Shown here piece after piece: positions 45,422 to 54,594 of a stretch of DNA of 64,000 nucleotides. Source of the DNA: Elusimicrobiales bacterium (GTDB lineage: Bacteria; Elusimicrobiota; Elusimicrobia; Elusimicrobiales; UBA9959); assembly GCA_031082205.1 (NCBI GenBank), contig JAVHLJ010000008.1, positions 20,859-84,858 on the forward strand, written 5' to 3'. The position numbers and the translations under genes were made by a program. The notes below the pieces were generated by a model. The model did no database searches. It was not told where the DNA came from and worked only from the letters and a program-made list of their open reading frames with translations. The first letter of the stretch is position 1, and every line of letters starts with the position of its first letter.

Positions 45422-45508
45422 CGCCTATGATACAAAATCGGGCCGGGACCCCGGGGACACCGTGCGGCATGGTGTCCCGGGGGCCCGCAACTTTGTATCA
45501 TATAGGCG
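45422..45508. promoter_or_regulatory. Divergent promoter region with mirrored -10 elements
   Basis: CGCCTATGATACAAA at 45422-45436 is mirrored by TTTGTATCATATAGGCG at 45492-45508 (a two-base indel apart). Each arm, read outward, carries TATCAT just before a start codon, so the arms look like the -10 regions of gsk and the PQ-loop-like gene. A palindromic repeat copy lies in the middle. Confidence 0.6.
45454..45478. repeat. Palindromic repeat, copy 4
   Basis: GGGACACCGTGC, G, GCATGGTGTCCC: 12-bp arms with one G-T wobble, embedded between the divergent promoters of gsk and the PQ-loop-like gene. Confidence 0.85.
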
Positions 45509-45522
45509 GCGCCCCTACGACG

Positions 45523-46821
45523 ATGAAATTCCCCGGCAAAAGAAAGAACAAGCATTACTTCCCCGTCACCGAAAAAGGCCGGGAGAGCGCCGACCCGCAT
45601 TACGTGCAGGACGAACCTTTCTACCTGGTCGGCATAGACCAGCTCCTGGTGGACATAGAATGCGGCGTGGAGCCGGAGTTCCTGGAACGCCACGGGTTAA
45701 AAAAGGGCGAGTCGAGGATACTGCCCGACGAGGCGGCGGAGAGGATCTACGGCGAACTCAAGGCGGCCGGCCGCGTGCGCGGCGAGTTCGCCGGCGGCTC
45801 GGTCGGCAACACGCTCCACAATTATTCCATACTCTCGGACGAGCGCTCCGTGGCGCTGGGCGCCATCAAGCGCAACATCGAGCTCGGGGACTACGCCTTC
45901 AAGTACATACGCAACACCAGCTCCAAGGTGGACCTGGCCTGGCTCCAGCCCTCCGACAACCCCATGGGACGGGCCATGTGCTTCGTGACCCCCGACGGGG
46001 AGAGGACCTTCGGCATCAGCAAGGGCTGCATGAACGATTTCAGGCCCGACTCGGTGCCGGCCGAGGTGGTGGAGAAGGCCTCGGCGCTGCTGATCTCGGC
46101 CTACCTCCTGCGGGAGGAGAGCGACCCGATATTCGCCGCCACGATACGCGCCTGCGAAATAGCCCTCAAGGCGCGCGTCCCCGTGGTCATGACGCTGGGC
46201 ACGTCATCGCTGATAGCCTCGAAGCGGGATTTCTTCCGCGATTTCATCAGCAGGCACGTGGCCGTGATCGCCATGAACGACCAGGAGGCGCTGGCCCTGA
46301 CCGGGGAGAAGGACCCGCTGCTGGCCGCCGACAAGGCGCTTGAACTCGCCGACCTGGTCCTGCTGACGGTGGGCGAGCACGGCCTCTACCTGGCCGGCTG
46401 GGTGGACGAGGATTTCGCCCGGCAGACGACCTATGAACTTCACAGCAAGTCCATAGCCGAATACAACAAGTTCGAGTTCAGCCGGCCGATGCGCAGGTCC
46501 GACTGCGCCAGTCCCGTGCGCATATACACTCACATCAACCCCTTCATGGGCGGCCCCGGCCTGATACGCAACACCAACGGGGCCGGCGACGGCGCGCTCG
46601 CCGCCCTGCTCCACGACATGGGCGCGCGGAAGTATCACAGGACCAAGGTACCCAACTCCCCGAAGAACCTGGAGAACTCCCTCACCTACTCCTCCCTGTC
46701 CCAGATCGCCAAGTACGCCAACCGCGTGAGCTACGAAGTGCTGGCGCAGAACTCCCCCCGCCTCACGCGGGGCCTGCCCGAGCGAGAGGCCAGCCTCGAA
46801 GAGGCTTACTGGGACGCCTGA
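45523..46821 (+). CDS. gsk: Inosine-guanosine kinase (PfkB family)
   Basis: 432 residues. The start MKFPGKRKNKHYFPV and the end TRGLPEREASLEEAYWD match what I remember of the enterobacterial Gsk almost word for word, and the PfkB catalytic loop NTNGAGDGALAALLHD is intact. It phosphorylates inosine and guanosine for purine salvage. The close match suggests lateral transfer from, or shared ancestry with, gammaproteobacterial Gsk. The chosen ATG 45523 lies just after a promoter-like inverted repeat. Confidence 0.93.
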   Translation: MKFPGKRKNKHYFPVTEKGRESADPHYVQDEPFYLVGIDQLLVDIECGVEPEFLERHGLKKGESRILPDEAAERIYGELKAAGRVRGEFAGGSVGNTLHNYSILSDERSVALGAIKRNIELGDYAFKYIRNTSSKVDLAWLQPSDNPMGRAMCFVTPDGERTFGISKGCMNDFRPDSVPAEVVEKASALLISAYLLREESDPIFAATIRACEIALKARVPVVMTLGTSSLIASKRDFFRDFISRHVAVIAMNDQEALALTGEKDPLLAADKALELADLVLLTVGEHGLYLAGWVDEDFARQTTYELHSKSIAEYNKFEFSRPMRRSDCASPVRIYTHINPFMGGPGLIRNTNGAGDGALAALLHDMGARKYHRTKVPNSPKNLENSLTYSSLSQIAKYANRVSYEVLAQNSPRLTRGLPEREASLEEAYWDA

Positions 46822-46849
46822 GCCCGCCGCCGGGCCCGTAAAAAACGGA

Positions 46850-48133
46850 TCATCTCTTGGGAGGGGCGGGATACACGTCGATCGAGCGGAAGCCGATCGC
46901 GGCCAGCAGGAACCCGGGCCTGTGCCCGCCGGGCACGTCCCGTTCCACGACCCCGCGGAAGAACGGTATTATCGCGGCCAGCCTCAGCCCTGCGCTTATA
47001 TACAGCAGCGTGACGAAAGCCTCGCCTGGCAGCGAGGCGTACAGGTATCCCCCCGCCAGCGCGCCGCCGAACTGGCCCAGGCAGGCCGTGAAGCCGAACA
47101 GCGCGTTATAGCGCGCCCGCAGCGATACCCCCCCCAGCTCGTATATGAAATTATTGGTGCCCATCCCGTAGGCGGCCCACACTATCCCGGAAAAAAGCTC
47201 GACGGCCAGCAGCCAGTGGAACGACGGGGCCAGCGCCCAAAGGAGCGGGATCAGTGGTATGCAAAGGAAAGCGAAACGCAGCACCCGCACGCTGCCGAAA
47301 GAGTCCGCCAGCCCGCCCCATCGCCTCATCACCAGGTAGGTCACTATCTGGCCGGAAGTCATCACGATCATGTAGCGTAGATAGTCGTACTGCAGGTCCC
47401 TGAGCAGGTAGACGCTGAAATAAGGCGCGGCGAGGAAGGCCGAGAACATCACGGCGAAAATGGACATCAGGAAGGGATTGAGCGACGGGTCGCGGGGAGG
47501 GACCGGCCCGGCCGAGGCGGGCCGCGGCATGTGGCAGCCTGACGGCCGCTCGTACATGCCGCCTATGAAGCGGAACGAGAGCAGCCGGAGAAGTCCGGCG
47601 GCGGCGAAGAGCGCCGAGAAGGCCAGGACGCCGGGATAGAATTTGAGGAACTTGGCCGCGGCCAGGCTGGCCGCGAAGAAGGTCAAGCCGACGATCTGGT
47701 TGCGCTTTCCGAAGAAGGCGCCGCGGCGCGAGGCGGGAAGGTATTCCCCCATCAGGGCGGCCCAGGGCGGCCCGGCCAGGTTGCCCGAGACGGTATAGAC
47801 CACCATTGCCGCCGCCAGGCAGGCGAACGCCCAGCGGGCCGGCAGGAACCCCGCGGCGGAGGCCGCGAAAAGAGCGAGGGCCTGGACAAGAACGTCCAGC
47901 CGCACGGCCCGGCGGCAGCTGCCAAGGGCTATTATCATCCTTTCGTTGAGGAGCTGCGCCAGCGAAGCCGCCAGCGGCGGCGCCGCGCGCAGAAAACCGA
48001 TCGCGGGATTGGACGCCCCCAGGGCCAGGGCGAAGGGGATCAGGTACGGCTCCACGAAGCCGCTCATGCCGGCCCAGGCCACGCCGTCCTTCATGGACGC
48101 CGCCACGCTGCGCCTGACCTTGCCGTCCTTCAT
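46850..48133 (-). CDS. MFS transporter
   Basis: 427 residues, about 12 hydrophobic helices in two halves separated by a ~40-residue loop (ERPSGCHMPRPASAGPVPP). Glycine- and Ala-rich helices such as FLRAAPPLAASLAQLL and YGMGTNNFIYELGGVSLRARYNALF are typical. Substrate unknown. It ends 28 bp from convergent gsk and is preceded by the pyk gene 64 bp upstream. Confidence 0.85.
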   Translation of the reverse strand: MKDGKVRRSVAASMKDGVAWAGMSGFVEPYLIPFALALGASNPAIGFLRAAPPLAASLAQLLNERMIIALGSCRRAVRLDVLVQALALFAASAAGFLPARWAFACLAAAMVVYTVSGNLAGPPWAALMGEYLPASRRGAFFGKRNQIVGLTFFAASLAAAKFLKFYPGVLAFSALFAAAGLLRLLSFRFIGGMYERPSGCHMPRPASAGPVPPRDPSLNPFLMSIFAVMFSAFLAAPYFSVYLLRDLQYDYLRYMIVMTSGQIVTYLVMRRWGGLADSFGSVRVLRFAFLCIPLIPLLWALAPSFHWLLAVELFSGIVWAAYGMGTNNFIYELGGVSLRARYNALFGFTACLGQFGGALAGGYLYASLPGEAFVTLLYISAGLRLAAIIPFFRGVVERDVPGGHRPGFLLAAIGFRSIDVYPAPPKR

Positions 48134-48197
48134 ATCGGACTATATTCTAGCATTGCTCCCGGAGGCTCCAGGCGGCGGGAGCGGCCCGGCCGGAGGC

Positions 48198-49718
48198 TCA
48201 GGTCTCGTCGTGGAAAGCGTTGTCGCCGACCACCTCGCAGCGCATCGTGTTGGTCGGCCGGCCCTTGCCGAAAGGGCTCGACGCCATGAAGACCAGCTTG
48301 TCGCCGTTGGCCATGAAGCCCCGCTTCCTGAGCAGGTCCATGATCCGCTTGGCCACGTCGCTGAAGCGCTGGCCGTCGGGCTTCTCTATAAGGAAAGGAA
48401 CGACGCCCCAGTTGAGCGACATCTGGTGGTAGACCTGCTCGTGGTGGGTGAAGGCGTAGATCGGTATGATCGGCCGGAACTTGGACAGCGCCCGCGCGCC
48501 TATGCCGTTGGCGGTCACCACGGCTATGGCCTTGGCGTTCCAGTCGTGGGCCGTGTCCACCGAGCTGTAGGCCATGATATTGGTGATATTATCCCTCTCG
48601 ACGTAGTCGTGCGTTACGCGGGCCAGCGTGCGGTAGTCTATGCCCGCCTCGGCCCGGTCCACGATGCGGCCCATCATGTTGGCGACGCGCTCCGGGTGGG
48701 CGCCGTTGGCCGTCTCGCCCGAGAGCATGACCGCCGAGGCCAGCTCCAGGACGGCGTTGGCGATGTCGGTCACCTCCGCGCGCGTGGGGTAGGGCTTCTC
48801 GGTCATCGATTCCAGCATCTGTGTTGCCACGATGACCGGCTTGCCGGCCAGGTAGCAGCGCTTGATGATGTTCTTCTGCAGGCCGGGCAGCTCCTCTATC
48901 GGCACCTCTATGCCCAGGTCGCCGCGGGCTATCATTATCCCGTCGGAATCGCGGATGATGTCGTAGATATTGGCCAGCGCCTGCTTGTCCTCTATCTTGG
49001 CGATGAGGCGGATGCCCGAGGCGGGGTCGACGGACCTTATCAGCTCGCGCACGTCCTCTATGTCGCGGGAGGTGCGCACGAACGACAGAGCGATGTACTC
49101 GAAGCCGTTCTCCACGGCGAAGCGGATATCCGCCTTGTCCTTTTCGGACATGAACGGGATGGGATAATCCGCGCCGGGCACGGCCAGGTGCGCCTTGTCC
49201 TTGAGCCGGCCCTCGTTGAGCACGCGCACGGTGACGGCGCCCGGGAAGGCCTCGTGCAGCTGGGTGACCTCGGCCTCGATGAAGCCGTCCTGGAGCAGCA
49301 CGCGCGAGCCCACGCGGCAGAGCTTGTTGACGCGCGGCAGGTTGGTGTAGAAGCGCTTGTCCTCGGGCGGGAGCTCCGTCACCTGGTCGGGCTGCCTGTC
49401 GGTGCTCTCTATGTAGAGCGTGTCGCCCTTGGCCAGCATGACGGGGCGGCTGTAGCCGAACATCCTGACCTCGGGGCCCTTGGTGTCGAGCATGATGGCC
49501 AGCGGCACCCCCAGCTCCTCCCGGGCCTCGCGCAGCATCCTGACGCGGGCGAGCCCCTCGTCGTACTTGCAGTGCGAGAAGTTTATGCGGGCGACGTTCA
49601 TGCCCTCGCGGATGAGGCCGCGGATGCAGTCGGGGTTCTCGGAAGCCGGGCCTATCGTGCAGATCATCTTGGTCCTGCGGAAGGCCTGGGCGACGGGCGG
49701 CGTAGACACTTGTATCAT
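48198..49718 (-). CDS. pyk: Pyruvate kinase
   Basis: 506 residues. KMICTIGPASENP, ARINFSHCK, IMLDTKGPEVR, the catalytic Lys in IAKIEDKQAL, and MIARGDLGIEVP plus the C-terminal allosteric domain are all present. Converts phosphoenolpyruvate plus ADP to pyruvate plus ATP. AAGGAG precedes the start. Divergent from glnA with a ~210 bp intergenic region. Confidence 0.96.
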   Translation of the reverse strand: MIQVSTPPVAQAFRRTKMICTIGPASENPDCIRGLIREGMNVARINFSHCKYDEGLARVRMLREAREELGVPLAIMLDTKGPEVRMFGYSRPVMLAKGDTLYIESTDRQPDQVTELPPEDKRFYTNLPRVNKLCRVGSRVLLQDGFIEAEVTQLHEAFPGAVTVRVLNEGRLKDKAHLAVPGADYPIPFMSEKDKADIRFAVENGFEYIALSFVRTSRDIEDVRELIRSVDPASGIRLIAKIEDKQALANIYDIIRDSDGIMIARGDLGIEVPIEELPGLQKNIIKRCYLAGKPVIVATQMLESMTEKPYPTRAEVTDIANAVLELASAVMLSGETANGAHPERVANMMGRIVDRAEAGIDYRTLARVTHDYVERDNITNIMAYSSVDTAHDWNAKAIAVVTANGIGARALSKFRPIIPIYAFTHHEQVYHQMSLNWGVVPFLIEKPDGQRFSDVAKRIMDLLRKRGFMANGDKLVFMASSPFGKGRPTNTMRCEVVGDNAFHDET

Positions 49719-49860
49719 AGGGCTCCTTACGGGCTCTTTCTGTGGTTCAAATTTTGAAGGTGAAGCTTCAGCTGGCGGTATGGGCGGTCATCTTTCCTTA
49801 TATTATAGCTTTTTTGCGCCTTTTTTCGCCAAAGACCGGGTTGATTTAGGACAACCCCCC

Positions 49861-49918
49861 TTGACTTTAACCTATTTTATGCTATATTTAAATTATCTTT
49901 CCCATTTTTTAGCATAAA
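49861..49918 (+). promoter_or_regulatory. glnA: glnA promoter with flanking inverted repeat
   Basis: TTGACT at 49861-49866, 16 bp spacer, TATATT at 49883-49888. TTTATGCTA (49876-49884) and TAGCATAAA (49910-49918) form a perfect 9-bp inverted repeat around the probable start site, in the spacing of a looped or hairpin operator. The GGAGGA before the ATG follows it. Confidence 0.65.
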
Positions 49919-49929
49919 CACGGAGGATT

Positions 49930-51381
49930 ATGAACAGGACGACGGGCGGCGAATGTTCCGGGCTCAAGAAGTTCCTGGAGATACCCTACGACGAACTCGA
50001 GACCCTCAACCTGGAGGCCGCCGAGGCCGCGGAGCGGCTGTCCCCGGCCGCGCTGGAGAAGAAGTACACCGATTACCTCCGCAAGGAGAAGCACCTCAAG
50101 GCCGTGACGGTCTGCTTCACGGACATAGAGGGCCGCTTCCACATGCTCGACTACGACAAGCATTTCTTCCTCTCCGCCAACGACAACCTGACCTTCGACG
50201 GCTCCTCCATCCGGGGCTTCTCCGCGCAGCGCGAGAGCGACCTGCGCCTGGGTATAGACTGGGGCAGCGTCTTCTGGCTGCCGTCCGACGTCTTCGGACC
50301 CGGCAAGGTGATAATATTCGGCACCGTGCTCAACCGCGACAAGTCGCTCTACGAATCGGACTTCCGCGCGCGGCTCGTCCGGTTCACGGACGAGCTGAAG
50401 AAAAAGCGCGGCCTCACGGCCAATGTCGCGGCCGAGGTAGAGGGTTTCGTTATGAAAGGGCTCAACGCCGAGCAGAATTACGACGAGCGGCAGGGGTTCG
50501 AGCTGATCTCCACGGGCGGCTACTACCACTCGCTGCCGCTGGACCCGCTCAAGAAGTTCATCGACACCGCGGCGGAGGCGCAGCGCGCCATGGGCTTCCG
50601 CAACGAGAAGGACCACCCGGAAGTGGCGCCGTCCCAGTTCGAGCTCAACTTCTCGCACGCGCACGCCGTGCGCGCCTGCGACCTGATACAGCTCTACAAG
50701 CTGGTCTGCCGGCAGGTGGCGGCCAACATGGGCATGACCGCGACCTTCCTGCCCAAGCCGGTCAGCGGCGTGAACGGCAGCGGCATGCACCTCAACCTCT
50801 CGTTCTCCAGGGACGGCAGGAATATCTTCTACGACGGCAAGGGTGAGGAGGGGATCTCGAAGGCGGGCTGGGACGCCGTCTCGCGGATATTGAACCACGC
50901 GCAGGAACTCTCGCTGGTGCTCAACTCCAGCGTCAACGCCTACCGCCGGCTGGACCCGCATTTCGAGGCGCCCAACCAGATAAAGGTGTCGGCGGTGGAC
51001 CGCGGCGCCATGATACGCATCCCCGCCGGGAACGAGCGCAGCGCCCGGCTGGAGATACGCTCCGTCGGGCCGGACTCCAACCCGTACCTGGCGCTCTACG
51101 CCCTGCTCAGCACCGCGCTCGAAGGCAAGCCCCTGACGAAAGAGGAAGGCAAGCGCGACCGGGTCCGCTATCTGCCCGGCAATATCCACGACGCGATAAG
51201 GCTGTTCCGCGGCAGCGATTTCTTAAAGGGGCTCCTTGGCGAGGGCCCGCACGAGAAATACGCCGGCCACAAGCAGGCGGCGGCCGACCGCAGCCCCAAG
51301 GAGCTCGGCACCATCGTCAAGACCTCCGAGGTGCTCTTCCACCACGACGTCACGACGCAGATGCTCTGGCACAAGTTCTGA
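49930..51381 (+). CDS. glnA: Glutamine synthetase
   Basis: 483 residues with the glutamine synthetase features: the N-terminal FDGSSIRGF loop, the metal/ATP site region EVEGFVMKG and ELNFSHAHAV, and KPVSGVNGSGMHLNLSF. Makes glutamine from glutamate and ammonia. The Tyr adenylylation motif of GSI-beta is not seen near the C-terminus, so regulation is probably by other means, possibly the inverted repeat over its promoter. Confidence 0.94.
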   Translation: MNRTTGGECSGLKKFLEIPYDELETLNLEAAEAAERLSPAALEKKYTDYLRKEKHLKAVTVCFTDIEGRFHMLDYDKHFFLSANDNLTFDGSSIRGFSAQRESDLRLGIDWGSVFWLPSDVFGPGKVIIFGTVLNRDKSLYESDFRARLVRFTDELKKKRGLTANVAAEVEGFVMKGLNAEQNYDERQGFELISTGGYYHSLPLDPLKKFIDTAAEAQRAMGFRNEKDHPEVAPSQFELNFSHAHAVRACDLIQLYKLVCRQVAANMGMTATFLPKPVSGVNGSGMHLNLSFSRDGRNIFYDGKGEEGISKAGWDAVSRILNHAQELSLVLNSSVNAYRRLDPHFEAPNQIKVSAVDRGAMIRIPAGNERSARLEIRSVGPDSNPYLALYALLSTALEGKPLTKEEGKRDRVRYLPGNIHDAIRLFRGSDFLKGLLGEGPHEKYAGHKQAAADRSPKELGTIVKTSEVLFHHDVTTQMLWHKF

Positions 51382-51391
51382 TCCGGCGGAG

Positions 51392-51432
51392 AAAAAAAAG
51401 AACGGCGGGCCGCGGGGCCCGCCGTTCTTTTT
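51392..51432. terminator. Bidirectional terminator between glnA and the cyclase
   Basis: A 14-bp stem AAGAACGGCGGGCC/GGCCCGCCGTTCTT with A run before and five T after (51428-51432), serving glnA (+) and the cyclase gene (-). Confidence 0.92.
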
Positions 51433-51440
51433 CACTCCGG

Positions 51441-52679
51441 TCAGAATACCAGCTCGAAAGCCTTCACCGGCTCCTGCCTGCCCTTCACCTGGAAAGGCTC
51501 CAGTTCCGCGTAGGAAAAACCGCCGCCCGCCCGCGACCTCGCCGCGTCGGAGACCAGCACCTTGCCGGCCGCCGCGCGCGACTGCATGCGCTGGGTCAGG
51601 TTGACGGTGTCGCCCATGACGGTGTAATCCATCCTGGTCTCGGAGCCGACATTTCCCGCGACGACCGGGCCGGAGTGCACGGCGATCCCCACGCCCAGTT
51701 CGGGACCGCCGGCGGCGCGCTGGGCGGCGTTGAATTCGGTCATGGCCTTCTGCATCTCCGCGGCGCAGCGGACCGCGCGGCCCGCGGAGTCGGGCTGGTC
51801 CAGCGGCGCGCCGAAGACCACCATGATCTCGTCGCCGACGAACTTGTCGAGCATGCCGTCGTGCCTGAAGACTATGTCTATCATCACCTTGAAATAGCGG
51901 TTGAGCAGCGAGACCAGCTCCTCGGGGTCCATCTTCTCGGAAAGCGGGGTGAAGCCGCGTATGTCGGACATCAGGACGGTCACATCGCGCCGGCTCCCGG
52001 CCAGCCACAGCTCCTTTTCCCCTGCCAGGATATGAGAGGCCACCTGGCTGGAAACGTAGCGGCTCAGCGCGTCCTCGGCGCGCAGGCGCGCCATCAGCGT
52101 GCTGACCGCGCGCCCGACCAGGGCCTGGAGCTGCGAGACCACGTAGCCGGCCGCCGCGCCCATCAGCAGCATGGACAGCAGGTGTATTCCCACCGCGTAG
52201 GCCGGCAGGGCCAGGTCGGGCCGGCGGACCAGCGCCTCGTACTGCAGGCCGAGGAAGGCGGCGGCGGAAAAGACCGCGCAGGCGAAAGTCGCCTTGCGGC
52301 TGTAGCGCAGCGCCGAGAAAGCGATGAGCACGTAGAAGGCCGGCACCACCGGGCTGGAGGGTCCGTCGGCCACGGCCAGCAGCCAGAAGAGGAACAGCGC
52401 GTCCGCGGCCGAGACCGCGTATTTAACGGCGCGGTGATAAAGCCCGCGGCGGTTTACGGCGTACCAGGCCGCGGCGGCGAAGGCCGCCCAGGCGGCGCAG
52501 ACAGTCAGCGCCCGCGCGTGGAAGGCGGCGTCCACGGCTCCCAGGCCGTGGTAGACGAACATCTCGTTAAGGAAGAAGGCGACGATGCCGGCCAGTCGCA
52601 GGCGGTTTATCTTCCGCTCGCCTTCCAGCTCCTCCTCGCGGAAAAGCGGCGCGGTCTCGACGGCCCGGGAGGAGCTCAT
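51441..52679 (-). CDS. Class III adenylate/guanylate cyclase with six-helix membrane domain
   Basis: 412 residues. About six N-terminal hydrophobic helices, then a cyclase domain with both metal Asp (MSDIRGF, VGDEIMVV), the Lys of DKFVGDE, MDYTVMGDTVNLTQRMQ, and the C-terminal transition-state Asn/Arg. Lys and Asp (rather than Glu/Cys) favour adenylate over guanylate cyclase. The membrane domain is probably a sensor. It stops before the glnA terminator, and is 2 bp downstream of the lipoprotein gene... so the pair is convergent with glnA and co-directional with the gene at 52681. Confidence 0.9.
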   Translation of the reverse strand: MSSSRAVETAPLFREEELEGERKINRLRLAGIVAFFLNEMFVYHGLGAVDAAFHARALTVCAAWAAFAAAAWYAVNRRGLYHRAVKYAVSAADALFLFWLLAVADGPSSPVVPAFYVLIAFSALRYSRKATFACAVFSAAAFLGLQYEALVRRPDLALPAYAVGIHLLSMLLMGAAAGYVVSQLQALVGRAVSTLMARLRAEDALSRYVSSQVASHILAGEKELWLAGSRRDVTVLMSDIRGFTPLSEKMDPEELVSLLNRYFKVMIDIVFRHDGMLDKFVGDEIMVVFGAPLDQPDSAGRAVRCAAEMQKAMTEFNAAQRAAGGPELGVGIAVHSGPVVAGNVGSETRMDYTVMGDTVNLTQRMQSRAAAGKVLVSDAARSRAGGGFSYAELEPFQVKGRQEPVKAFELVF

Positions 52680-52680
52680 A

Positions 52681-53214
52681 TCACTGGGGGACCGGCGCGG
52701 CGCAGTAGAAAAGAACCCCGCCGGCGGCCCTCTCGGCCTGCCGCAGGCTGCGGCCCTTGCACACGGCGGCCGCGATCTCGCGCATCGCCCGCTTGCGCTC
52801 AGCGCTGGCGTAACTGGGCATCATCTCCGCGGCGTAATAGGAAAAAGCCTTATAGGACGAGCCGCGGGCCGGGATCTCCATCTCCATCATGGCGCGGTAG
52901 CGGTTCTGCGAACGGATGAAATGATTGCGCGCCTCGTTCTTGTCGGCGCCCTCCCCGGAAAGGGCCTCCAGGAGGTCCATGCTCATCTCGACCTCCTCCA
53001 TCAGCGCGGGAGAGGCGCAGAGCGTCTCGAAGAGCGCCTTGGCTGCGGCCCTCTTTTCCTCCTCCGTGGGAGCCGCGACCGCCCTCGCGGCTTCCTGGGC
53101 CGCGGCCTGCTCGGCCTGCGCGGCGGCCTTCTCTACGGCCACCTGCTCCTGTGATTTGCCGCAGGCGCACAGCAGCGCGGCGACGACCGGCAGAATAAGC
53201 GATTTTATGCCCAT
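52681..53214 (-). CDS. Small lipoprotein, coiled-coil-like
   Basis: 177 residues from ATG 53214 (GGAG 6 nt upstream; an earlier ATG lacks a site). Signal peptide with LLCAC as lipobox, then a 30-residue Ala/Glu/Gln helix (VAVEKAAAQAEQAAAQEAARA) and a helical rest with two or three Cys. No family recognised. It is immediately upstream of the cyclase gene (1-2 bp), so they are likely co-expressed. Confidence 0.75.
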   Translation of the reverse strand: MGIKSLILPVVAALLCACGKSQEQVAVEKAAAQAEQAAAQEAARAVAAPTEEEKRAAAKALFETLCASPALMEEVEMSMDLLEALSGEGADKNEARNHFIRSQNRYRAMMEMEIPARGSSYKAFSYYAAEMMPSYASAERKRAMREIAAAVCKGRSLRQAERAAGGVLFYCAAPVPQ

Positions 53215-53311
53215 ATACATCTCCAGCACCGCCTTGATAGACCAAAATATAGCCTAATTGGCCGCCGTTGCGCAATCCGCCGGCGGACTCCTTAATTGTT
53301 AGAATGTCCGC

Positions 53312-54016
53312 ATGAGAATAGCGGCCCTCTGCCTCCTGCTCCTGCTCAGGTGCCCGCCGCCGTCGGCCGGAAGCGCGGAGATAACCGCGGCGGACCTCAT
53401 GGAGCGGATGCCGGACCTGATAGGATCGGTACCGGAACCGCCGGAGATCACCGAGGACCAGGTAATGGCCCTCGAGGAGGACGATCCCGAGACCCACATT
53501 TTCATAAACCGCGCCCTGGCCAGGCCCCCCCGGCCGGCCAGGCTGGGAGGCGACGGCCGGCTGCGCCTCATCCGGCCGGATACCCGGGAGAAAATCTCCG
53601 CCGCCTATCGCCGCCCCGACGGCTCCTACGACCGGGAGGAACTGGAGCGCCTCGACCGGCTGCTGCGCTGCCGCTTCACCGGGAAACACGCGGAGATGCC
53701 GGTAAGGCTCATCGAAATACTCGACGCCGTCGAGGATAGATTCGGCGGCAGGCCGCTCGTAGTGATGAGCGGCTACCGCACCCCGGCCGTCAACAAGCAC
53801 GTTCCCGGGGCGGCGCGCTGGAGCCTGCACATGCTGGGCTGGGCCGCCGACATACGGATCGCGGGGACGCCGACCGAAGACATCGCCCGCTTCGCCGCGG
53901 GGCTGAAAACCGGCGGCGTAGGGCATTATCCCGACTCAGGGTTCGTGCACATCGACGCCGGCAGGGCCCGGCGCTGGGAAAAGCGCGGGCGCTCCGCCGG
54001 CATGGCCGGGAGCTAG
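53312..54016 (+). CDS. MepK/YcbK-like murein endopeptidase (M15, DUF882)
   Basis: 234 residues with an N-terminal signal helix. The C-terminal half has VMSGYRTPAVNKHVPGAARWSLHMLGWAADIRI, GGVGHYPDSGFVHIDAG and RRW, the zinc-ligand His/Asp/His set and Arg of the DUF882 family that cuts peptidoglycan 3-3 crosslinks in E. coli MepK. Its stop shares the palindrome CTAG with the convergent gene's stop. Confidence 0.88.
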   Translation: MRIAALCLLLLLRCPPPSAGSAEITAADLMERMPDLIGSVPEPPEITEDQVMALEEDDPETHIFINRALARPPRPARLGGDGRLRLIRPDTREKISAAYRRPDGSYDREELERLDRLLRCRFTGKHAEMPVRLIEILDAVEDRFGGRPLVVMSGYRTPAVNKHVPGAARWSLHMLGWAADIRIAGTPTEDIARFAAGLKTGGVGHYPDSGFVHIDAGRARRWEKRGRSAGMAGS

Positions 54017-54594
54017 GCGGACGGGGGCACGCCGAAGCGCGAGACCAGGACGTGCAGCAGTTCCCGCCCGGCGTTCTCGTCGAGACCGGCCCCGAGCTTC
54101 CATTTCCCGCCGCCGTCCTCGATGGCTATATGCGACAGCGACGCCGACGACGGCCCTCCGGGGAAAGACGGTTTTTTCAGCGGCACCCCGGTCAGTTCCA
54201 GTTTCGCCGGCGCCATTCCCTGCAGCGGGAAGCGCCTCCCCCAGCGCAGCCCCATCACCGTCTCCAGCCTGACGCGCAGCCAGGCCCCTTCCAGAGTCAC
54301 CACCTCCCGCCCGCGCAGCGAGAAGAGGAAAAAGCCCCAGACGAAGAGGCCGCCCGCCGTCCAGCCTGCCAGCCAGACCGCCAGGAAAGCGGCCGGGAGC
54401 GCCGTCGGCCAGCCCTGCCATGACCGAGTCAGGCCCCATAGCGCCTTGGCGGCGGACGCCTCGCCGGCGGCCCAGCCGCAGAGCCACAGGCCCAGGAAGA
54501 CGGTCACGGGCCAAAGGCCCGGCACGCTGATGATCACCCGCGGGCCCGAGGAGGTCTCCTCCAGCTTCCACGAGCGGGGTTTTATGAAATTCAT
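54013..54594 (-). CDS. Two-helix membrane protein of unknown function
   Basis: 193 residues: a short basic start, two long hydrophobic segments (WPVTVFLGLWLCGWAAG and FLAVWLAGWTAGGLFVWGFFLF), then ~110 soluble residues with LEGAWLRVRLETVMGLRWG, a PH-like pattern. No family recognised with confidence. Its start overlaps the glutathione peroxidase stop (ATGA). Its stop codon overlaps that of convergent mepK-like gene in the palindrome CTAG. Confidence 0.7.
   Translation of the reverse strand: MNFIKPRSWKLEETSSGPRVIISVPGLWPVTVFLGLWLCGWAAGEASAAKALWGLTRSWQGWPTALPAAFLAVWLAGWTAGGLFVWGFFLFSLRGREVVTLEGAWLRVRLETVMGLRWGRRFPLQGMAPAKLELTGVPLKKPSFPGGPSSASLSHIAIEDGGGKWKLGAGLDENAGRELLHVLVSRFGVPPSA

Noticed and set aside
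45421..45693. Longer start for the PQ-loop-like protein
   Set aside because: It would translate the palindromic repeat and the opposite gene's start region; the ATG at 45420 begins a conventional membrane protein.
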